Positions 57,279 to 64,000 of a stretch of DNA of 64,000 nt are shown here, one piece after another. A program made the position numbers and the translations under genes. Source of the stretch: Histoplasma ohiense. Its lineage: Eukaryota > Ascomycota > Eurotiomycetes > Onygenales > Ajellomycetaceae. The notes under the pieces were generated by a model that was given only the letters and a program-made list of their open reading frames with translations, was not told where the DNA came from and ran no database searches. Location: positions 2,051,001 to 2,115,000 of the forward strand of contig JAEVHH010000005.1 in NCBI GenBank assembly GCA_017607445.1. Reading direction: 5' to 3'. How positions within the stretch are numbered: the stretch's first letter is position 1; the number at the start of each line of letters is the position of its first letter.

Positions 57279-58897
57279 ATGGCCTCTCCCCTCACATACT
57301 TTGCCCGGCATGCTTCCAAAAGGCTATGTCTCGGCCCCTCGTCCTCCTCCGCACTCAGAGCCTCCTCAATCGCAGGACTAAGATCAGTATCTACCTCACC
57401 CGCTCTCAATGCAACTCCTGCCTATCGACCTACTCGACTCATTCCCACGGATCCGGAATTCGCACCTGGTGGCTCTAAACATCAGCCCAACAAGCCATCT
57501 GGTTCATATTCCGAGCCCTCCGCACTTGAATCCGATGCTGGACATGGCCGCAAGATCCGCCATTACACAGTCAACTTCGGGCCTCAGCATCCCGCGGCGC
57601 ACGGTGTGCTTCGGTTGATTTTAGAACTCAATGGTGAAGAAATTATTCGTGCAGATCCGCATGTTGGGTTGCTGCATCGTGGCACGGAAAAATTGATCGA
57701 ATATAAGACATATATGCAAGCACTACCATACTTCGACCGATTGGACTACGTTTCAATGATGACAAATGAACAATGCTTTTCGTTGGCGGTGGAGAAACTA
57801 CTCAACGTCGAGATTCCAGATCGAGCGAAATGGATCAGAACGTTGTTCGGGGAGATCACCAGAATCTTGAACCACCTCATGTCGGTATTATCACACGCTA
57901 TGGACGTTGGGGCATTGACTCCGTTCTTGTGGGGTTTCGAGGAGCGTGAGAAATTGATGGTACGTCTTAATTATTTCTCTGCGGGCAATATTTTGTTGAG
58001 TCATATTCTAACCCATTCTACTTTTCAGGAATTCTATGAACGTGTTTCAGGAGCCCGTCTCCACGCTGCATATGTTCGGCCAGGTGGGGTTCATCAAGAT
58101 ATCCCTCTTGGCCTTCTAGATGATATCTATCAGTGGGCAACCCAATTCAGTGACCGTATCGATGAAACCGAAGAGCTACTCACCGACAATCGGATATGGA
58201 AAGCTCGCACCCAGGGCGTTGGTGTGGTCACTGCTGCAGAGGCCCTCAACTACGGTTTTACCGGAGTCATGCTCCGTGGTTCCGGCGTTCCATGGGACAT
58301 CCGCAAATCCCAACCCTACGATGCCTACGGTGAGGTAGAATTCGACGTCCCCGTTGGTGTCAATGGAGATTGTTATGACAGATACCTTTGCCGCATGGAA
58401 GAGTTCCGCCAATCCCTTCGTATCATTCATCAATGCTTGAACAAGATGCCGGCAGGCCCTGTTCGTGTGGAGGACTACAAGATCTCCCCACCACCCAGAG
58501 CTGCCATGAAGGAGAACATGGAAGCGCTCATCCATCACTTCCTCCTTTTCACAAAAGGATACGCGGTCCCGCCTGGTGAAACGTACTCCGCCATTGAGGC
58601 ACCGAAAGGTGAAATGGGTGTTTACGTCGTCAGTGACGGTAGCGAACGGCCCTACCGTTGCAAAATCCGTGCTCCTGGTTTCGCCCATCTGTCTTGTTTC
58701 GATCAAATCTCTAGAGGTCACCTGCTAGCTGATGCAGTCGCGATCATTGGTATGTCAATGCTCTGTTACTTTTACCCCTCACCATCTCCACATCTCCATA
58801 ACCCCTGCTGGTTGACACCTGCTGACCCGGACCCCCTTTTTTTCTTTCCCTATTTTTAGGAACCATGGATCTCGTGTTCGGTGAAGTAGATAGATAA
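57279..58897 (+). CDS. nuo-49: NADH:ubiquinone oxidoreductase 49-kDa subunit (NDUFS2/NUO-49)
   Basis: Three exons, 57279-57959, 58029-58749 and 58860-58897, give 479 residues. This is the core peripheral-arm subunit of complex I that helps form the quinone pocket next to cluster N2. The presequence (first ~40 residues, Ser/Arg/Ala-rich) targets mitochondria. Hallmarks are VNFGPQHPAAHGVLRL, DPHVGLLHRGTEKLIEYKTYMQALPYFDRLDY, RLHAAYVRPGGVHQD, RGSGVPWDIRK and, at the C-terminus, SCFDQISRGHLLADAVAIIGTMDLVFGEVDR. The first intron (57960-58028) is 69 nt, divisible by three and without a stop, so an ORF caller reads through it. The family sequence (EREKL followed by EFYERVSGAR) shows it must be removed. 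The last 12 residues come from a tiny exon 3. Confidence 0.97.
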
Positions 58898-59756
58898 TCG
58901 CCAAATAACGATGAAGAAAACTCACCACAACTCAGGAACGTGTTTAATTTCTGCCTTCTTTTTCCAACTTTAGAAGAAAAGGTGTAGGATCAAGTTGGGA
59001 AAAATAAATAAATAATAGATTAACAACTAACAACTTTCTCTATTTTCTTTAAATCCCAGCCCACAACATAGCACCTAATGGTCCGTCAAGTCTCCCTTAT
59101 GTAAAAAACTGTTCCTCCTTCCGCGGACTGACGAGTTCAGCCCAGCCACATCAGTTGATGCATTTTGTACATCGATTTCGTTTGTTAAGTTCAATTTTCA
59201 TCTTTGCTGCTCTTATTTCCATTTTTTTTTCTTTTTCTCTGGTTCTATTTATTACCCTCTTGTGTATTCATGTACAACCTGCTATTCCCCGCTGCTCCAC
59301 TGCGCCCATTGTCATTCGGCCATCTATTCAGTAAATATTCAGCATACACACTAAGAATTTTAGCGGTAAAGGCTTTTTTTTGGCTTTTTTTATTCTGGAC
59401 CACAGCATGACTTCAACTGGGCAGATAACTAAAAGGAAGCAAGAAGCATAAAGAAAAGTTAAGAGGATGAAAGGATGAGATAAGTGGGTTAAAATCCAAA
59501 ATCACCGAGTTGCTCCCACCACATCTCCGTTCGTTTCGTGAGGACATAATATCAATATACACATAACTAAGTTAGCCATCTTATCTAATGCAATCACATA
59601 TCAATCAGCTAACATCATATCCCATTTATATTTATATTTATATGTATATGTATATGTATCGATCGACCTGGTCTATCCCCTGCCCCTCCCTTGGTGTGGA
59701 CCCACTCCCGAATAACCTAAGGGATAAACAAGATCGTATCAAATAAAATCAACCAA
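58898..59756. other. Convergent 3' spacer between complex I and E2 genes
   Basis: About 860 bp, AT-rich, with T-runs near 59222 and TTTATA/TGTATA repeats at 59625-59660. It holds the 3' ends of both flanking genes. No conserved ORF. Confidence 0.55.
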
Positions 59757-60705
59757 TTACACGGTCGAATCGTCATAAAAGAAGCGAATATCCCTTGGCC
59801 GCTGCCGGTTGCGCGCCACAAACTCCGCGTCGCCCGGCGGCCGTTCGTTCTTCGTGTTCCCCGCCAGCATGCTCTGGATGCTCATGCAGACGCTCTCGAC
59901 GGTCTGGACGGGCGACCAGGCGGATCCGAGCAGGTCGAGGCAGATAATGCCGTTGCTGTAGATGTGCGGGTGGACGGGGATGGGCCGGGAGGTTGATGCT
60001 GGGGTTGTGGGTGCGGGTGTGGGCGTGGTCGTGGGTGTTGGCGTTGGTGTTGGTGTGGATGTGGATGTGGATGTGGATGTGGATGTGGATGTGGATGTGG
60101 ATGTAGACGTGGACGGGGGTTGGATAGAGATAAATTGGACTTCGGGGGCTTCTGTTGCGGCGTTCGGGAATAGTTAGTTGGTGTGTGGATGCATAGAGTG
60201 GTATCTGTGTGTGCTTGGGATGTTAATATAATAGGCAGGGAGTATACCGATGGGATAATTTTTGCTGAAGGTGAATTTCAGTCGGTAGGTCTCATTGAGG
60301 TAGAGCGGGTTGGAGTCATCCAGGACGCGGATGTCCATTTGCCATTCTTCGAAGTTTTCTGCTTTCACTATGGAGATTCCCGGGGGTAGGGAAGATTGTA
60401 TCTGCAAAGGTGATGGGTATATTCATGTCAGGGCCTGTTGATTTCCTTCGTTTCCTTCTTTCTTCTTTTGTATGACGTTTCATTCTCTCCCCTTGAAAGA
60501 ACATATATATTATATGTATTTAAATATAAAGGATTAGGTGGGCTTCCGGATCGGAGCCGAGCGATTGCGCTGGGATGAAATGGTTTACCTTCAAGAGTTC
60601 CTGTTTGCAGAATTAGTGGAACGGCGGCATAGCGGGGAGGTGGCACATTGGGAAACTTTTGCGACGGATATCTCTGACCTTGCTCAGCCTTTTGGATGCA
60701 AACAT
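59757..60705 (-). CDS. UBE2W-like ubiquitin-conjugating enzyme E2 with Ser/Thr-Pro insertion
   Basis: Four exons, 60705-60679, 60600-60589, 60401-60248 and 60151-59757, give 195 residues. Exon 2 is a 12-nt microexon (Glu-Leu-Leu-Lys). The assembled start MFASKRLSKELLKIQSSLPP matches the E2 N-terminal helix. The active-site region PVHPHIYSNGIICLDLLGSAWSP has His-Pro-His-Ile-Tyr instead of HPN and catalytic Cys135, as in UBE2W, an E2 that ubiquitinates protein N-termini. The end RPRDIRFFYDDSTV also matches the UBE2W tail. Between residues 73 and 122, where family members have only a few residues, there are 50 residues of Ser-Thr and Thr-Pro repeats, part of it encoded by a GTGGAT hexamer array. 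No intron signals allow clean removal, so the insertion appears coding. Confidence 0.88.
60055..60102 (+). repeat. GTGGAT hexanucleotide array inside the E2 coding exon
   Basis: Eight perfect tandem copies of GTGGAT (plus strand), followed by degenerate GTAGAC and GTGGAC units and preceded by related GTTGGT/GTTGGC units. Read on the minus strand in the gene's frame, it encodes alternating Ser-Thr. Being a multiple of three per unit, length changes would keep the frame. Confidence 0.95.
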
Positions 60706-61567
60706 GGTGACTGAGAGAGGGGAAACTAATTGCTGGGCCAAACCAGCACGGCGGGATCGCGGGGGTCGAAGATCCTGGAGGGGTGGCTGCAGTTTGGTCG
60801 CAAACAAACCGTAAAGGGTAGGGCTAGCGAGAGGTCAGCATATATAAATGATATATATTTATTTTAAAGTCGAGAAGGACAGCGGAGTAGGTGGAAGTCC
60901 CCGGTATAACTTGACTGCTGGAAAGAATTCAGGCGAAGCAATTAGCTTCTATTTAAAGCAGCCGACTCTAGCGCGAGACTTGTCGGATGGAGAATGCTCG
61001 CTTTTGACAAACTGGCCTTGCTGGTGCTAATAAAAATTGTTTCATTTAAGACTAGCAGAAAAATAGGGCTTTCACACTGTTGCATATCGATGACCTGGGA
61101 TTTTTAATTTTGTGAAAAAAAATATATATATATATATATATGATAGATGCAATGAGTGTTGTGCAGTATAAAGCAAAAGCCGAAGATTTCTCCAGCTAAC
61201 CCAATCTCAACTTTCATATACTTAATACAGGGGGAATGCAACAAACGGATGGTCATTATTTAGTCCAACAGTCCACACAAGATAAATCCAAGATGGGGGG
61301 ATATTTCCCCAGAAAACAAAAAGTCCAACCACCATCAGTTAGGCCACCATGCACATACATGTGCAGTACTATCACAGTGACTTTCCCACAGAGGTCCCCA
61401 GTCCAGAGCCGGGGCCACCAGCCGCGAAGAGGCCTCCGAGATCTTTTCCGAGCCTGTTTTGTATTTTGCTCAGGTTCTCCTCCTCGACGAGCTTTTTACC
61501 CGTCAAGCTCTCTGCCACAAGCCGACAGCAAATAAAGCCAGTTAGCCAGCCACCTATTCAAAATAGC
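60706..61567. other. E2 upstream region, no gene seen
   Basis: About 860 bp between the E2 start and the small membrane protein's stop. It contains a (TA)n run at 61124-61142. No ORF with a recognisable domain. Confidence 0.5.
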
Positions 61568-61768
61568 TCAATCGATTCGATAATGAGTAGAAGAAGCGGC
61601 AATTTTACTTTTCAAGCCATAAGACGCCTTCGTCTCTCCCATCAGAGCAAGGGCAGCCTCTTGCAACCGTTTCTGGTAAGGGTCGAGGGAGCCGGAAACC
61701 CAGGCGGCCAGGACAATGAATGCAAGGGCACCATAAACCAAGAGGTTAAGCATTGTGAGACAAACCAT
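61568..61768 (-). CDS. Small single-pass membrane protein, 66 residues
   Basis: ATG at 61766-61768 starts MVCLTMLNLLVYGALAFIVLAAWVSG, one hydrophobic segment that could be a signal anchor. An amphipathic stretch follows: SLDPYQKRLQEAALALMGET, then KASYGLKSK. The DPYQ...A.ALMGE..ASYGLK pattern resembles small uncharacterised fungal proteins I recall, but I know no name or function. A second in-frame Met (MLNLL) lies six codons downstream. It diverges from the CaM kinase gene across about 700 bp that includes CACGTG at 61946-61951. The last residues (IAASSTHYRID) could instead be replaced by a spliced exon. Confidence 0.55.
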   Translation of the reverse strand: MVCLTMLNLLVYGALAFIVLAAWVSGSLDPYQKRLQEAALALMGETKASYGLKSKIAASSTHYRID

Positions 61769-62474
61769 TGTGTCAATTAGCGCTTGATATTTGGTATTAG
61801 TATGATGAAGATGATCGAGGAAACAATGCTGAAGAGAGCAAAAATCTCCTCTGAACGATGCATGAGCCGCACCGTGGAGAGATGGCCTCACGACGTCATT
61901 GGCAGGAGGAAAACAGGAATTTGGCAGCTGCCACACATGCCACATCACGTGTCGTTACGATACAGTACCGAACTGTGGCTGGTGCCCTCGCATCGGCGTT
62001 CCGGGCTGTGATTGGCTGCTGCGCTTGTTGATGCCAAGATGGCCCCTCGCCTGCCCCGCCGAGCCGCCGCCCCGCCTGCCGTTCAACGAGGCTCAGAACA
62101 TCACAACAAACCAGAGATGTTGTTGCTGGTTATGTAGCAAGGCGGCCCTCTCACTCTTGTTGTGAATATCATCATCATCATCATCATTTTAGTGTCCAAT
62201 TTGCTGTCTGGCTCGCCTCATTTCCGACTGTCAAGCGAAGCACCTCGTGTCTCCGGTCTGGCCACCGATCTTATTTTATCTCCTTTCTGGAAAGCATTGC
62301 CTGGACACACCCATAAATAGAAACTCTTCTCGTTTGGCGATTTTATCTGCACCGTCAATATCACTTAGTTTCTTTCAGCTTTGTTTCTCTTTCCAACCAC
62401 TTTTACCCCCTCCTTGGTAACGGAGATACCATCGAGATTCGAAGAGACAACCAGAAATCCCCAAGGTATCCAAT
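61769..62474. promoter_or_regulatory. Shared upstream region of the small membrane protein and CmkA
   Basis: 706 bp between divergent ATGs. CACGTG at 61946-61951, an ATC trinucleotide run at 62168-62184, and a pyrimidine-rich leader before the kinase ATG. No ORF supported. Confidence 0.45.
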
Positions 62475-64000
62475 ATGAGCTGTAAGTGAACAAATCCCTC
62501 CAGCGATCCATTGCACTTGGTTTCCCTCTTCAAAACCGCCTCCTTTTATTGCTAGCTAGCTGTCTCCTTGTCTTATTTGGGGGAAGAAACTATATTCTAC
62601 CGGTTTGGTCGTGAAGATAATATGTTTACAGGAACGGTACCATGGTTTTGCTGCTATCAGACTTACACCCTCATACGGTTCTTTTCTTCTCCAATTTGTT
62701 TATCATCGTTTTCGGAAATCTAACCCCTATGGTTTGACTAACTTTTTGAACCTTGCTGTACAGCTTGGCTCAACAAGTTGCAAGGTCAACCCGACAGTTA
62801 CGATAAGAAGTACGACCAAACATTCTAGAAAAGATGCTCCCATTTTCTGTTAACAACGATTTCAGATCGCAATACCGATTTGGGAGGACCTTGGGGGCTG
62901 GGACTTATGGCATTGTTCGTGAGGCAGACTGCCCGACGGGGAAAGTCGCTGTGAAGATCATTCTGAAGAAGAATGTGAAGGGCAACGAGCAGATGGTTTA
63001 TGATGAATTGGATATGCTGCAGCGCTTGCACCACCCCAATATCGTTAGGTTTCGTGATTGGTTCGAGTCTCGAGTGGGTTCACAACAATTATGATATTTT
63101 CCGTTTGCTTGATACCCCTTCGCGATTTGTTGACACCGTTGCAGGATAAATATTATATCGTTACACAGTTGGCAACGGGAGGTGAACTGTTCGACAGAAT
63201 TTGCGAATATGGGAAGTTTACGGAGAAGGATGCATCCCAAACCATCAAACAGGTTCTTGATGCGGTGAACTATTTGCACGAACGTAATGTTGTGCATCGA
63301 GGTAGAGTTGAACACGGCCAGGACCACGCCCCTTTCTTACCCTTACATCGTTCATATTTTTTGGCTAACTAATTCATTTTGTCTTTGTAATGATGTAGAT
63401 CTTAAACCCGAGAATCTTCTTTACCTTACCCCTGCCGCTGATTCCCCCTTAGTCCTCGCTGACTTCGGCATCGCGAAAATGCTTGACGACCCGAAAGAGA
63501 TGCTTACAAGCATGGCAGGTTCCTTTGGCTACGCAGCCCCCGAAGTTATGCTCAAACAGGGCCACGGCAAGGCCGTCGACATGTGGTCCATGGGGGTCAT
63601 CACCTACACCTTGCTCTGCGGCTACTCCCCCTTCCGATCCGAAAGCCTACAAGACTTGATAGACGAATGCCTGAGCGGGCGCGTCGTGTTCCACGAGAGA
63701 TATTGGAAAGAAGTCTCTGAGGACGCCAAGGACTTCATCCTGGCCCTCCTCGAGCCCGATCAGATCAAGCGCAGCACCAGCGAACAAGCCCTCGTCCACC
63801 CCTGGCTCAAGGGCGAATCTGCCAGTGACCATAACTTGCTGCCTGAGCTTAAGGCATACATGGCCAAGGCGCGCCTGAAGCGCGGTATTGAGATCGTCAA
63901 GCTTGCGAATCGCATTGAGGCTCTGAGGATGCAGCAAGATGACGAAGAGGACATTCCAGACAGTATGGGTGCGCCTGCTGATTCCGCTGCGGCGGATGCG
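62475..64000 (+). CDS. cmkA: Calcium/calmodulin-dependent protein kinase (CmkA-like), 3' partial
   Basis: Exons 62475-62481, 62764-62809, 62866-63073, 63145-63301 and 63399-64000 (open at the window edge) give 340 residues so far. The glycine loop is GRTLGAGTYGIVREA, Lys is in KVAVKIILKK, the catalytic loop HRDLKPENLL is split by an intron after HR, DFG is in LADFGIAKML, and APE is in GSFGYAAPEVMLKQGHG. The autoinhibitory/calmodulin-binding segment follows: AYMAKARLKRGIEIVKLAN. Fungal CaMKs act in calcium signalling, growth and stress responses. The residue matching the usual activation-loop Thr of CaMKI (GTPGY) is Ser here (GSFGY). Intron 1 is long (282 nt) and follows a 7-nt first exon. The acidic C-terminal tail continues beyond 64000. 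Confidence 0.95.

Noticed and set aside
59962..60177. Plus-strand ORF with alternating Asp-Val
   Set aside because: It is the antisense reading of the GTGGAT array inside the E2 coding exon.

Overview
This window is nuclear DNA from a filamentous ascomycete, most likely a eurotiomycete of the Onygenales type (inference). The reasons are short GT-AG introns (mostly 49-190 nt), a dispersed single-copy 5S rRNA gene of Aspergillus-like sequence, the gene set (flbC-like C2H2 regulator, CmkA-like kinase, fungal COA1, SEC9 and POB3), and gene-poor stretches rich in homopolymers. I see no bacterial, viral or plasmid features.

Layout. 0-6 kb: a frameshifted kinase-like relic, an unrecognised minus-strand ORF, a 5S rRNA gene, a beta-carbonic anhydrase, and a secreted GH76 mannanase-type gene with an in-frame stop. 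6-26 kb: POB3 (FACT histone chaperone), a Tho1/SARNP-like SAP protein, a very large disordered protein with a C-terminal methyltransferase-like domain, and HSH155/SF3B1 (U2 snRNP). 26-37.6 kb: an 11.8-kb gene-free stretch full of poly(A)/(T), microsatellites and TACGGAGTA/GTAC motifs, leading to a two-finger C2H2 regulator resembling FlbC. 39-42.9 kb: no supported gene. 43-64 kb: dense housekeeping genes, namely COA1, a 455-bp TRIM retrotransposon, SEC9, VPS33, TEL2, UBA3, RPC40/AC40, the 49-kDa subunit of complex I, a UBE2W-like E2, a small membrane protein, and a CaM kinase that runs off the right edge.

Several neighbours are divergent pairs with shared promoters: SEC9/VPS33, RPC40/complex I 49 kDa, and small membrane protein/CmkA. 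SEC9 and VPS33 both serve SNARE-mediated fusion, and their shared promoter carries a perfect GTCACGTGAC palindrome. UBA3 and the UBE2W-like E2 both belong to ubiquitin-like conjugation but are 4.4 kb apart and not co-directional.

Most notable: a young non-autonomous copia-type TRIM with identical 85-bp LTRs, 5-bp target duplication, half-tRNA primer site and G-run, 188 bp upstream of COA1; a UBE2W-like E2 whose core is interrupted by about 50 residues that include a microsatellite-encoded Ser-Thr repeat; 6-nt and 12-nt microexons; a nonsense codon in the GH76 gene; and an SF3B1 orthologue with Asn at the position linked to pladienolide resistance. Exon boundaries were worked out by hand from GT-AG sites, reading frame and remembered family sequences. 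No search or alignment program was run.
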